A DNA stretch of 47,124 nt from Ruminococcus sp. JC304 (lineage in GTDB: Bacteria; Bacillota; Clostridia; Lachnospirales; Lachnospiraceae). Positions 27,571-35,605 of this stretch are shown here, piece by piece (within the stretch, counting starts at the first letter, position 1; each line of letters starts with the position of its first letter). Both the position numbers and the translations under genes were made by a program. The notes beneath the pieces were generated by a model, which searched no databases, was not told where the DNA came from, and saw only the letters and a list, made by a program, of their open reading frames with translations. Where the stretch lies: contig HE978651.1 of NCBI GenBank assembly GCA_000285855.2, positions 1,451,591 through 1,498,714 of the forward strand, read 5' to 3'.

Positions 27571-30500
27571 ATGACAAGAACACGTGTAGATAAAGATAGT
27601 TTGGCTTCAATATTGGCTTATATTAATACATATTTAAAGTATAATGGGAAGCAGGGATTATTAGACGAGAATAAAGCGTTAGAAGATGTTATGTGCGAAG
27701 TTTTGAATCGTATATATGGATGGAAATTGGAGAATCTGAATCATGTTGAGAAAAATTTCCCTGGGATCGATCTGGGTGATTGGGAACGGGGGATTGGAGT
27801 TCAGGTAACGGTAGAGAAAACCAGTATCAAGATAAATAATACGATTGCTAAAATTGTAAAAAATGAAGTATACAATAAATTTCCTCATTTAAAGATTTTG
27901 ATTCTGGGCGATAAACAAGCCAGTTATTCGATTCGGAATGACGAAAAAATTTTATTTGATGGCGAAAAAGATATTATAGATTTTGTGGATTTGTTAGATG
28001 CCAGTTCACGAATGGATTTCCAGGAAAAACATAAGCTAGTTGTTTTTTTGAAACAGGAATTAGGCTGGGAGGCAGACAACACACAGTTACGCATATTGGC
28101 TTATGAGAAAGTACAGAAATATCAGGAAGAACAACATAAAGAAAATTCGTATATTACGATTTTAGGTTTGCATAAAAAATTGCCTATTCAGGATGCCTGG
28201 ATAAAGCTGAATATTTTGACCGAAGAAGAACTTAAACGGAAACAGACAGAAACACAAAGGGATTTTTTGAATCAGTATGATGAATATTCCGGCAGGAGAT
28301 CGGGTAAGACCTATGATGCGGAAACGTTAGTAATTGAACCGGGAAATAAGGTGGTTTTGGCAGGTCCCGGAATGGGAAAAAGTACTTTATGTAAGAAACT
28401 GTTTTTACAGGCAGAAGAAATGAATAAATTTGCCATAAAGGTGCGTTTATGGGATGTGGCAGGATATATGCGGGAAGGTGTTGCATTTGAAATTGCTTTA
28501 TGTAAAGCTATGTGTCAGTCTCTGGCAGTTGAATTTACGAAAGCAGAGTTGGCTCACTTTTTTTTAATTATAATTTTGGATGGACTGGATGAGTGTGGAG
28601 ATTATAGACGTACGGTAGCGAAATCTATTGCTGCATGGGGGTATGGGCATCCTTATCAAATGATTATTGTAACAAGCAGACCAATTGGATATGATTTGAC
28701 AGAATTGGCGGACTATACTCATTATCAGATTCTTCCTATGGATGAGTGGCAGATGGAGTCTTCTTCGCAGAAATTAATGGAACTGATTCAGCAAGATTGT
28801 GAGAAACAGTATCAATGGTTTAAGAAGAGGCTTCAAAATTATGAATTGCATAAATTAGCATGCAGAAGTCCGCTGGTGCTGGGATTTATGGTGCAATTGT
28901 CGCTGCAAAAAAAGGATTTTGGCAATAGTAAGATCAGTCTTTATCAGGAAATTGTCAATGAATGGCTACAAGGTTCTAGTCGAGATAACGAAAAATTTAT
29001 TTCAGAAGTTGAATTGCTCTACGGGATTGAAGCAATTGCGTTTTACATGATGAGTCATGTGAGTGATGAAGCCAGAGAAGTATATACAAAAAATAATATT
29101 ATTACCTATGTGGGGGAACGTTTTACAGAAGAGATGGAATATCCCTTATTAAAGGCAAAAAAAGTTGCGGAGCAGTGTCTGGAGTTTTGGCTGGAACGTG
29201 GAATATTAGATAAAGGATTTTATAAAGGACAGGAGTGTTTTTTGTTTCTGCATTTGAATGTTGGTGAGTATTTGGCTGCTTGTTATCTCACTAAAATGTC
29301 ATTAAAAATGAAAAAAGAATGGGTTCATAACCATTATCGGGAAAATATTTGGCAGGAGACATTGCGAATGGCAATTGCCTGTGATTACCAGGGGATTTTT
29401 GCAGAGGAATTGATTGCTATAGAGTCAAAAAGTCAGTTGCCTGAGGGCGCAGTTTTTTTAGTGGCACAGGGAATTAGTGAAGGCAATCAAAAAAATGTCC
29501 CCCAGGAATTGTATGATAAAATGTATGAGTATTGTTTTGGGGATAATAAATACTTAAGCCAGAAAACAGCTATGACCATAAACTGTCTTAAGGGAGCAAA
29601 AATAAACTGGCATATAAGAGAACTGGAAAGTTATGTGGCATCCGAAGATATATGGAAGAAAATGATTGCATATCATATCATTTTAATTGCTTTATCTGAT
29701 GAAAATGATAAATTACAGATATGGGCAAGAAAATATGTGATCGATTATAGGAAAGTATTTGAGAGAAATTCGTTCAGACCTAGAGTAAATGATTTACCCA
29801 TGGCAGTGGGATTTTTGCAGACGGATGGAAATGATAAAGAACTGACAGAGGCAATTAAAAAAATATCATTTGAGGATATTAGTGTCCATGAAATTGAAAT
29901 AATCGGAAAATATATGGAAGCTATTGGTGAGGGTGAATGGTTTAATAAACGTTATGAAGGGCTTATGGCAGGTGCCAGAGAATTTCAACATGCGTTGGTC
30001 AGTAAGGAATTGGGACAAAGTGAAGAGCGGTTAATTGCATTATTGATCGCTATATTTGGAGTGGAAACATCAGAAAAGGTGGAGATCTGTCGCGAATATT
30101 CGAAGATCATTGCTGTGCTGAATTATATGGAGTCTGGTATATCCGATATCAGATGGCTTGGAAGAGATCTGCAGCGTAAGCATTCACAGGAATTTGTGAA
30201 GCTCATTTGTATAACGGTTGACCTTGATCTGGAACAGCTTAAAAAGGAATTATATAGTTTGTCCCATTTTGGGGATAAGAATAGCTCATTTGTTTCATAT
30301 GACCATACGGTTCATTTACATTTGAAAGGGGAATGGTCAAGATGCAGAGGAGAGGTTTCTGCTGAGTTATTGGAGGAGGCACTAAGCAGTCATTCCGGTG
30401 TATTGGGAGTCTGTGCCTGTTATATGGCATATTATAATATAGATAAACCGGATATAGTAGAACTTTTAGTGAAGCTGTTTCGAACCAGTGCAGAAGATAG

Positions 30501-31359
30501 AATCGTGAAACGGGTGGGTATTGTACTTAAAGCAGGTGGATACAAAGAATTAGAAGTGGATGCGGAAGAAAGATTAATTGATGATTCAATTCTCTCTTTT
30601 CCCTGCTTATTTGATTATTTGTCAAAGTTACCAGACATTAAGAATGGACATGCGGACAGATGGTTATCGTGTATAGAACATGGACTGGCAGGCAATCGGC
30701 ATTTGGTGATTGCTGCTTTAGAATATCTGTTATCTCTGAGAAAGGAAAGTATTTCTGAGAATATTCGGATACAACTGGAAAGTATGATAAAAGAATCGTA
30801 CAATAAGTGGGAAAAGAAAAAAATAAGATGTTCACATTGTAAAGAAACGGTATTTATAAAACCAGATGGTTTTTGTCCCAAATGTTCTGTTGGTACAGAG
30901 CTGCCAATAAAATATTTTATAGAAGCTCTTGTAAGTTTTTCATCTTTCACTATGGAGGAATATATTCATTTATGTAGTCATCCTATGTCAGATGTCTCAG
31001 CCATTGCGAAAAGAGAACTGCAAAAAATATGGATAACAGATCAGGAAAAACTTAAATATGTGATAGATAATTTTGAAAAAATGGAATATGACGATTGCAT
31101 ATTTGAACTGATTTTGCAACTGCCTTCACAAATCACATATCCTTATGAAATGGCATTAAAAAGACTTGGGATGAAGATTAGTGAAGAAATGCAGTTGATC
31201 TGGCTGGGAAACTTACGCTCTTTGGAGTGGATTTCAGCAGAATGTATGAAAACAATGGTATGTGAGAGCCTGTCTGATGAGAGGGATGCAATTAAGAATA
31301 AAGCTATGAAATGCTGGCTGGGGGAGAAAGACTTCTGGTGGGAAAATTTTGAACTTTAA
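27571..31359 (+). CDS. SMEK-NACHT STAND protein, probable antiphage defence
   Basis: 1263 aa in four parts. Residues 1-170: SMEK-like domain with FPGIDLGDWERGIGVQVT (Asp67, Gln78, Lys83), which resembles a PD-(D/E)XK nuclease-like core. Residues about 255-420: NACHT NTPase with Walker A AGPGMGKST (Lys270), Walker B IIILDGLDECGD (Asp337, Asp340, Glu341) and sensor VTSRP. Residues 450 to the end: long helical-repeat region. A CxxC-x11-CxxC zinc ribbon lies at residues 1087-1105. This is the architecture of STAND sensors in which the C-terminus detects a phage product and oligomerisation switches on the N-terminal effector. ATG 27571 is preferred (ATGAGGT just upstream) over 27559. No partner gene is closely coupled. 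Confidence 0.75.
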   Translation: MTRTRVDKDSLASILAYINTYLKYNGKQGLLDENKALEDVMCEVLNRIYGWKLENLNHVEKNFPGIDLGDWERGIGVQVTVEKTSIKINNTIAKIVKNEVYNKFPHLKILILGDKQASYSIRNDEKILFDGEKDIIDFVDLLDASSRMDFQEKHKLVVFLKQELGWEADNTQLRILAYEKVQKYQEEQHKENSYITILGLHKKLPIQDAWIKLNILTEEELKRKQTETQRDFLNQYDEYSGRRSGKTYDAETLVIEPGNKVVLAGPGMGKSTLCKKLFLQAEEMNKFAIKVRLWDVAGYMREGVAFEIALCKAMCQSLAVEFTKAELAHFFLIIILDGLDECGDYRRTVAKSIAAWGYGHPYQMIIVTSRPIGYDLTELADYTHYQILPMDEWQMESSSQKLMELIQQDCEKQYQWFKKRLQNYELHKLACRSPLVLGFMVQLSLQKKDFGNSKISLYQEIVNEWLQGSSRDNEKFISEVELLYGIEAIAFYMMSHVSDEAREVYTKNNIITYVGERFTEEMEYPLLKAKKVAEQCLEFWLERGILDKGFYKGQECFLFLHLNVGEYLAACYLTKMSLKMKKEWVHNHYRENIWQETLRMAIACDYQGIFAEELIAIESKSQLPEGAVFLVAQGISEGNQKNVPQELYDKMYEYCFGDNKYLSQKTAMTINCLKGAKINWHIRELESYVASEDIWKKMIAYHIILIALSDENDKLQIWARKYVIDYRKVFERNSFRPRVNDLPMAVGFLQTDGNDKELTEAIKKISFEDISVHEIEIIGKYMEAIGEGEWFNKRYEGLMAGAREFQHALVSKELGQSEERLIALLIAIFGVETSEKVEICREYSKIIAVLNYMESGISDIRWLGRDLQRKHSQEFVKLICITVDLDLEQLKKELYSLSHFGDKNSSFVSYDHTVHLHLKGEWSRCRGEVSAELLEEALSSHSGVLGVCACYMAYYNIDKPDIVELLVKLFRTSAEDRIVKRVGIVLKAGGYKELEVDAEERLIDDSILSFPCLFDYLSKLPDIKNGHADRWLSCIEHGLAGNRHLVIAALEYLLSLRKESISENIRIQLESMIKESYNKWEKKKIRCSHCKETVFIKPDGFCPKCSVGTELPIKYFIEALVSFSSFTMEEYIHLCSHPMSDVSAIAKRELQKIWITDQEKLKYVIDNFEKMEYDDCIFELILQLPSQITYPYEMALKRLGMKISEEMQLIWLGNLRSLEWISAECMKTMVCESLSDERDAIKNKAMKCWLGEKDFWWENFEL

Positions 31360-31497
31360 AACTGCAGGATAAAAAGTGCATCGTTGTAGGTGTTAAGAAC
31401 TGGAAAGGTTGTTTGCGACTATGTGAGAGTAAAGAGGCTGTTATGAATGGATATTATCTGGTTATAACCGTCATTGATATTTTAACAGACTCTACAT

Positions 31498-31520
31498 GGT
31501 CAGACCCCATGAAATACCTA
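31498..31520 (+). repeat. Dispersed REP-like repeat, copy 3 (short)
   Basis: GGTCAGACCCC then ATGAAATACCTA, in the 234-base gap between the STAND gene and the XRE gene. Confidence 0.55.
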
Positions 31521-31593
31521 TGGCAATACGGGCAGTTTGGTATATAGTTGCATTTCCAATAAGTTTGTTAATGAGGAAGGAGAGAAACAGAAT

Positions 31594-32028
31594 ATGAGTA
31601 CGGGTGAAAATATAAAAAAGATTCGGAACATGCGTGGAATGACACAAAAGGAACTGGGGATGGCTGTTGGATTTGGGGAAGACAGTGCTTGTCCAAGGAT
31701 TGCACAGTATGAAATCGGGAGCAGGACACCGAGAGCTGCATTGCTGAAAAAGATAGCAGATATTCTTCAAGTAGATGTAAAGTGCATTGCGGTTCCGACT
31801 GGTTTCAATAAAATGGATATCATATACAGGTTATTTTTACTGGAAGATCATTCCCTGGAAATAGGATTGGAAAGAAATTCACAGACGGGAGAGATAGTAA
31901 TCAACCTTCATAATAAAGAGTTGAATGGGTTCCTGCCAGCATGGGATGCAATGAGGAAAAAACGAGAACAGGGACTTATTACGGAGGAAGAATATCTGAA
32001 TTGGAAATATGGTGTGCCGATGGAATAA
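31594..32028 (+). CDS. XRE-family helix-turn-helix regulator
   Basis: 144-aa DNA-binding protein. HTH_3 domain at residues about 5-68: IKKIRNMRGMTQKELGMAVG, RIAQYEIGSRTPRAALLKKI, DILQVDVKCIAV. The C-terminal half (LEIGLERNSQTGEIVINLHN, KKREQGLITEEEYLNWKYGV) is the SHOCT-like/usage domain seen in many Clostridial XRE proteins. ATG 31594 is chosen because AAGGAGAG lies upstream; ATG 31537 would translate part of the repeat-flanked gap. Its position behind the STAND gene suggests a resident regulator of the island. A terminator follows. Confidence 0.85.
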   Translation: MSTGENIKKIRNMRGMTQKELGMAVGFGEDSACPRIAQYEIGSRTPRAALLKKIADILQVDVKCIAVPTGFNKMDIIYRLFLLEDHSLEIGLERNSQTGEIVINLHNKELNGFLPAWDAMRKKREQGLITEEEYLNWKYGVPME

Positions 32029-32079
32029 AACTTGTTAGTAATGGATATTTGGCAATTATGATAGTCTGAAATAATGGAT

Positions 32080-32119
32080 GGGTCTGATGTGTAGTAGAAA
32101 CTACTGTCAGGCTCATTTT
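32080..32119 (+). terminator. Rho-independent terminator after the XRE gene
   Basis: GGGTCTGA...GTAGT-AGAAA-ACTAC...TCAGGCTC stem with G-U pairs, then ATTTTTG. Confidence 0.6.
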
Positions 32120-32196
32120 TGATATTCAGGGTGTATTTATTTCTGCTAAAGATTGTGATATGATGTAATCAAAAATTGAAAGATGGAGGAGGATTT

Positions 32197-33132
32197 ATGG
32201 ATAGATTCGATGATAATGAATATAAGGATTTGATTAAAAATTTGTTGCATGATACTCAGTATATAGAAAGATCCAACATGGGGAAATTAGCTGGACTTAG
32301 GCAATATGCGGAAGTGTTGGTTAGGAAAATTTTAGACATTGGCAGTAATTATGAATTAATGCTGGGACAGGTGAGAAGAAATTCAAGAAATTCTGCAGTG
32401 AGGAGTGGAATGGAAAGTCTTGGGGAGGAATTAAGCGATAGCTTAATTGAAATACTAAATAGAATAAAGCCATTAGGAAATGATGGAAGCCATACTCAGC
32501 GCACAGAGGAATTTTCTAAAGAAGAAGTAGAAAGTGTTGAGGATGCAATTTTAGATTTATATGCACTGATTTTTATAAAGTATTTCATGGATATACAAGT
32601 AAACCTGTATTCATCGCCGGAAGTGTTACGCTTGTTTTCATTACTCCCGCCGGTTATTAGATATAAAACTTGGAAGTATTTATTTGAAAAAGACAAAAAT
32701 AATATACAGGTAGTGGATAAATTATGCTTGGCAATAATAAAATGCTATGATAAGGAAATGGCATATAAATGGTTGGAAGATAACGCCGAAACGATAAAAG
32801 CTATCCCATATCCCGACAGGGAAGAAATAGATAAATATGACAGTATGCATATAGTTGAAGTATTGCCAGGAACTTATGTGGCAAAAATAACTTTAAATTT
32901 CGATGAATATGATAACATGTATGATTTATTATTGAGCAAGATTAATGATCCTAGGACATCCGTTAATGAATCGGGAAAGATGTATAAGAGTTTTGAAGAA
33001 GCTGTTGAACATTATAAAAACTATAAGAAAGAAAATATTACATCGAATAGTTCAGAAGAGATGTCAGCACTCTGCTCTCTAATGGATTTTGTATACTTGG
33101 GAAGAATAGCAAAATCTGAAATACAAAATTAA
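32197..33132 (+). CDS. DUF4145-like protein of unknown function
   Basis: 311 aa, soluble and helical. The N-terminal third (LAGLRQYAEVLVRKILD ... LIEILNRIKPLGNDGSHTQR) resembles DUF4145/HEPN-like helical domains, where the GNDGSH motif corresponds to the GN-x-AAH signature. The remainder (FEKDKNNIQVVDKLCLAI, WLEDNAETIKAIPYPD) is not recognised. GGAGGAGG sits 4 bases ahead of ATG 32197. DUF4145 modules often accompany restriction or abortive-infection genes, which fits the island. No lipid, membrane or signal features. A bidirectional terminator follows. Confidence 0.5.
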   Translation: MDRFDDNEYKDLIKNLLHDTQYIERSNMGKLAGLRQYAEVLVRKILDIGSNYELMLGQVRRNSRNSAVRSGMESLGEELSDSLIEILNRIKPLGNDGSHTQRTEEFSKEEVESVEDAILDLYALIFIKYFMDIQVNLYSSPEVLRLFSLLPPVIRYKTWKYLFEKDKNNIQVVDKLCLAIIKCYDKEMAYKWLEDNAETIKAIPYPDREEIDKYDSMHIVEVLPGTYVAKITLNFDEYDNMYDLLLSKINDPRTSVNESGKMYKSFEEAVEHYKNYKKENITSNSSEEMSALCSLMDFVYLGRIAKSEIQN

Positions 33133-33141
33133 AAATAAACC

Positions 33142-33168
33142 ACCGCAAGCCATTCTGCTTGCGGTTTT
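33142..33168. terminator. Bidirectional rho-independent terminator
   Basis: ACCGCAAGC-CATTCT-GCTTGCGGT, with a TTTTG tail on the plus strand and GGTTTATTTTT on the minus strand. It separates the convergent genes ending at 33132 and 33183. Confidence 0.8.
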
Positions 33169-33182
33169 GTCATTCATGAGAA

Positions 33183-33464
33183 TTATTTTGTATCACGTAT
33201 ACATTCTTTGATGAGTTGAGCAGATTTCAATATCCACACCAATTCCTGTGATGTACAGTCAGACAATAGATTTTGCAATTTTTGATAGGATGAATCTGAA
33301 AAAGTGGAACTTGGTATATCAGAGGCAGTCGTATCAATGGCAGCAGTCTTGTGAATTTCTGTGTTGTCATCAAGTAATTTGTTCTCAAAATCCATAAGAG
33401 ACTGTGCATATTGAGTTTTTTCTGTATCTGGGAGTTGATTTAAAAATGTAATATAAGCAGCCAA
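33183..33464 (-). CDS. Hypothetical protein, probably 5'-truncated
   Basis: A 93-aa frame (AAYITFLNQLPDTEKTQYAQ ... SAQLIKECIRDTK) beginning at a TTG with no ribosome-binding site. Reading frame and protein-like sequence (FFEKLAAY) continue a few codons upstream until they hit the dispersed repeat copy 4 at 33483. It looks like the C-terminal part of a small helical protein cut by the repeat. Family not recognised. It converges on the terminator at 33142. Confidence 0.4.
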   Translation of the reverse strand: MAAYITFLNQLPDTEKTQYAQSLMDFENKLLDDNTEIHKTAAIDTTASDIPSSTFSDSSYQKLQNLLSDCTSQELVWILKSAQLIKECIRDTK

Positions 33465-33482
33465 TTTCTCAAAAAAGTATCT

Positions 33483-33795
33483 GGGTCAGACCCTATGAAG
33501 TACCTGTAAAATAATTAAACAAGCCCTAAAAGTTCTGTAAAGAAAGTATAAAGTATGCAGATCAATTAATAGGTAATGCTAGAATCAAGCTTCATGTCAG
33601 AACAAACAAAACGAGTAAAATATGTTTTGAGAGAGACATAGAGTATAGGAACAAGGTTTCACTATCAAAGTTCTGCTATTGTTCTGTTATCCTGTCAATG
33701 TGTCAAATGTGTGTGAACTTTTATAGTGGTTCTGGTGAATTCCGAGTGAAGATAGAAGGATGTTAAGGTTTGGCTCTATGAAGTACAACTAAGAA
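33483..33795 (+). repeat. Dispersed REP-like repeat module, copy 4
   Basis: Starts GGGTCAGACCC, TATGAAGTACC and CCTAAAAGTTCTGTAAAG. Its distal end (TGCTATTGTTCTGTTATCCTG...ACTTTTATAGTGGTTC, about 33673-33731) matches copy 1. A degenerate GGCTCTATGAAGTAC lies at 33771-33785. No gene is seen in 33483-33892. Confidence 0.7.
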
Positions 33796-33892
33796 GGATA
33801 AAGTAACGATAAAAGATCTATAAAAGAAGAATAAAATCGGATATAGAGTGGAAAGAGAGAAGAAAAAAGCCACCAGTGAAGGTGGCAGTAGT

Positions 33893-34336
33893 TTATTTGT
33901 AAAGTTGTTCTATAAGATAGTCAATGTCTGTTGAATATAAAGGTTTAATGCCTTGACTATAAAGATCGAGATAACGTTGACATTCATTAACAATTTGTTT
34001 GCTGTTCTTATCAATAATGGTTTGAATTAAAGTAGCAAAGCGGTTTCCATCTGTACGGTAGCGGATAAGGTATTGCTTTGTGACAGGAAACATTTTTATG
34101 TAATGTAAACCATGACGGTTTTTGGGTCTTGTCTGTGGACGAGGTGGTAATGCAAAATATTGATTCTTTGGTGCAGAGGCGGGGATGTTTGAGCGAATGG
34201 GGATGGCAAAGTCATAATTGGTGTTCCTATATTTCAGACGTATGACTAGTACATAAGGTCGAGTTGATTTTTGAAGTACTTCTGGATCTTCATGGTATTT
34301 GAATAATAGTGAATTATTTATCGTAACAAGTTTCAT
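33893..34336 (-). CDS. Type III toxin-antitoxin system toxin, ToxN/TenpN-like endoribonuclease
   Basis: A 147-aa protein with the pattern of type III toxins: MKLVTINNSLLFKYHEDPEV, RPYVLVIRLKYRNTNYDFAIPIRS (the RPY...(F/Y)AIPIRS core), GLHYIKMFPVTKQYLIRY, and a C-terminal helix YLDLYSQGIKPL. Such toxins are sequence-specific RNases held inactive by a short repeated RNA. The upstream architecture fits: promoter, about 100-nt non-coding RNA, terminator, then this gene with AAAGGA 9 bases ahead of the ATG. Weighed together the assignment is good, but the primary sequence is divergent from ToxN itself, so TenpN- or CptN-like is the safer wording. Confidence 0.65.
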   Translation of the reverse strand: MKLVTINNSLLFKYHEDPEVLQKSTRPYVLVIRLKYRNTNYDFAIPIRSNIPASAPKNQYFALPPRPQTRPKNRHGLHYIKMFPVTKQYLIRYRTDGNRFATLIQTIIDKNSKQIVNECQRYLDLYSQGIKPLYSTDIDYLIEQLYK

Positions 34337-34353
34337 AACAAGTTGTCCTTTCT

Positions 34354-34389
34354 AAAAAAGAAGAATCTACTTTTCAGTAGACTCTTCTT
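34354..34389 (-). terminator. Intrinsic terminator between RNA antitoxin and toxin
   Basis: On the minus strand AAGAAGAGTCTACT-GAAA-AGTAGATTCTTCTT (14 pairs, one G-U), then TTTTAG. In type III loci a leaky terminator at this position sets the RNA-to-toxin ratio. Confidence 0.8.
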
Positions 34390-34493
34390 ACAAGTAAGCG
34401 ATACTCTACGCTTTGAAGCACCCCGTCGCTTGCGGAAGTTAAACATACACGTTCATCATATTCTGGCCGTGATGACCGGCAAGCTTTTGACTC
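34354..34493 (-). ncRNA. Putative type III RNA antitoxin leader
   Basis: Transcribed region between the promoter at 34500-34528 and the terminator ahead of the toxin gene. It has no open frame and holds several small hairpins (GCCG/CGGC at about 34468-34482; AAGCG/CGCTT at about 34394-34413). Clear tandem repeats, usual for ToxI-type antitoxins, are not obvious by eye, so the processed unit cannot be delimited. Confidence 0.5.
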
Positions 34494-34499
34494 ATTTAT

Positions 34500-34528
34500 A
34501 GTATACTCAAAAATCATTCAAAATGCAA
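34500..34528 (-). promoter_or_regulatory. Promoter of the type III toxin-antitoxin locus
   Basis: TTGCAT (34528-34523), 17-base spacer, TATACT (34505-34500) on the minus strand; start point expected near 34493. Confidence 0.65.
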
Positions 34529-34610
34529 CATTAAAAAAATTATAGCATTTGAAGAAAATGCCTGGTCACTGTTCAAGGGCTAACTGGACTTAAGAAAACC
34601 GAAGACTCCA

Positions 34611-34680
34611 GGGTCAGACTCTGCGAAGTACCTATAAAATGATTAAACAAGCCCTAAAAGTTCTGTAAAGAAAGTATAAA
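34611..34680 (+). repeat. Dispersed REP-like repeat, copy 5
   Basis: GGGTCAGACTCTGCGAAGTACC and CCTAAAAGTTCTGTAAAG, directly upstream of the XRE promoter. With copy 4 it brackets the toxin-antitoxin locus. Confidence 0.65.
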
Positions 34681-34684
34681 TATC

Positions 34685-34713
34685 TTGCAGCGGAATATCA
34701 TCCGTGATATAAT
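34685..34713 (+). promoter_or_regulatory. Promoter of the XRE gene at 34751
   Basis: TTGCAG, 17-base spacer, TATAAT. The spacer holds a CGGA-N7-TCCG inverted repeat (34691-34704) that could be an autoregulatory site. Confidence 0.7.
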
Positions 34714-34750
34714 TTGCTTAAAATTATGTTGAGCAAAGGATGAGAAGAAT

Positions 34751-35050
34751 ATGCAGGAAAATATGAAAGAGTATTTTTCAGAAAAGGAAGCCCGTGAAAG
34801 ACGTCTGGCGATTTATACAGAAAAGATACAGGAAACCGTGTTAAATAAATCAGCAGAAACGATCAGAAGTCTGGTAGATGAAAGACATAACCAGAAGATG
34901 ACGCAGCAGGAGATTTCAGATATTACCGGGATCAAGCCATCAAATCTGGCTCGCTTTGAGAGCGGAGGCAGAGTGCCAACATTGATAGTATTAGAGAAAT
35001 ATGCCAATGCTCTTGGAAAACACATCGAAATAAAAATCTGTGATGACTGA
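34751..35050 (+). CDS. XRE-family regulator of the REP/RAYT-type element
   Basis: 99-aa regulator. A helical N-terminus (MQENMKEYFSEKEARERRLA) is followed by an HTH_3 domain (MTQQEISDITGIKPSNLARF, ESGGRVPTLIVLEKYANALG) and ends KIEIKICDD-like. AGCAAAGGATGAG precedes the ATG. The last 30 codons and about 60 bases of 3' flank are repeated at 25495-25640, where a RAYT transposase start follows. Here the transposase has been lost. It also resembles HigA-type antitoxins, but no HigB-like gene is present. Confidence 0.75.
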   Translation: MQENMKEYFSEKEARERRLAIYTEKIQETVLNKSAETIRSLVDERHNQKMTQQEISDITGIKPSNLARFESGGRVPTLIVLEKYANALGKHIEIKICDD

Positions 35051-35229
35051 CAGATTTTTATTTAAAAAATCATACGTGATAACATAAAGTAAAACAATAT
35101 CAAAAAGACTGCATAATTTGGAGGAATGCAATATTGGATGTTGCTTTTTTGATAATAATAAAAAAATATAGTGTATGAAAATAAAATAATTGTTATAATC
35201 TAAGTAAGAATATACCAGAAAGGTTGGTA

Positions 35230-35454
35230 GTGATTATGTGTGAGAAAAAAGAATTGAGCTTTTCAATATTCATGATATATAGTCTTGCAGATAAATGGAA
35301 AATGTCCCCAGCCAAAGTGTATAAAATATTAAACTCAACCGGGATTTTGGATAATTATATCATTAAATGCTACGATGTTCTTCATACACAGGGAAAGGAA
35401 TATTTGGTAGAGGACATTACTGATTATGTGAGAGAAAAAGGGGTCAATGTATGA
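35230..35454 (+). CDS. DUF3791 family protein
   Basis: A 74-aa helical protein matching DUF3791: FSIFMIYSLADKWKMSPAKV, YKILNSTGILDNYIIKCYDV, EYLVEDITDYVREKGV. These are found immediately upstream of DUF3990 (ADP-ribosyltransferase-like) genes and probably act as a partner or antitoxin. GTG 35230 gives a 6-base spacing from AGAAAGG; ATG 35236 is the alternative. Its stop overlaps the next start by four bases (ATGA), so the pair is translationally coupled. Confidence 0.65.
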   Translation: MIMCEKKELSFSIFMIYSLADKWKMSPAKVYKILNSTGILDNYIIKCYDVLHTQGKEYLVEDITDYVREKGVNV

Positions 35455-35522
35455 TTGTATATCATGGATCAACAGAAATTATAAACAAACCAGATGTCAT
35501 ACATTCAAAAAAGTATTTGTAA
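35451..35522 (+). pseudogene. DUF3990 (ADP-ribosyltransferase-like) gene fragment
   Basis: Only 23 codons remain: MIVYHGSTEIINKPDVIHSK, then KYL and a stop. The VYHGS start is the typical N-terminal NAD-binding motif of DUF3990. The gene is cut 10 bases before dispersed repeat copy 6. Without its body it cannot be active, leaving the DUF3791 partner orphaned. Confidence 0.6.
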
Positions 35523-35531
35523 AAAACATTT

Positions 35532-35555
35532 GGGTCAGACCCTACGAAGTACCAC
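35532..35555 (+). repeat. Dispersed REP-like repeat, copy 6 (short)
   Basis: GGGTCAGACCCTACGAAGTACC. It marks the right border of the AT-rich island; the GC-rich segment starts about 50 bases further on. Confidence 0.6.
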
Positions 35556-35605
35556 TGAACAGTAACTATGAAAAAAATTGATTAGCGAGTTTTTCCCCGT
35601 ACCTC

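Noticed and set aside
34390-34493. Tandem repeats of a ToxI-type antitoxin
   Set aside because: Looked for units of 20-45 bases; only short shared words and small hairpins were found, so no repeat array is claimed.
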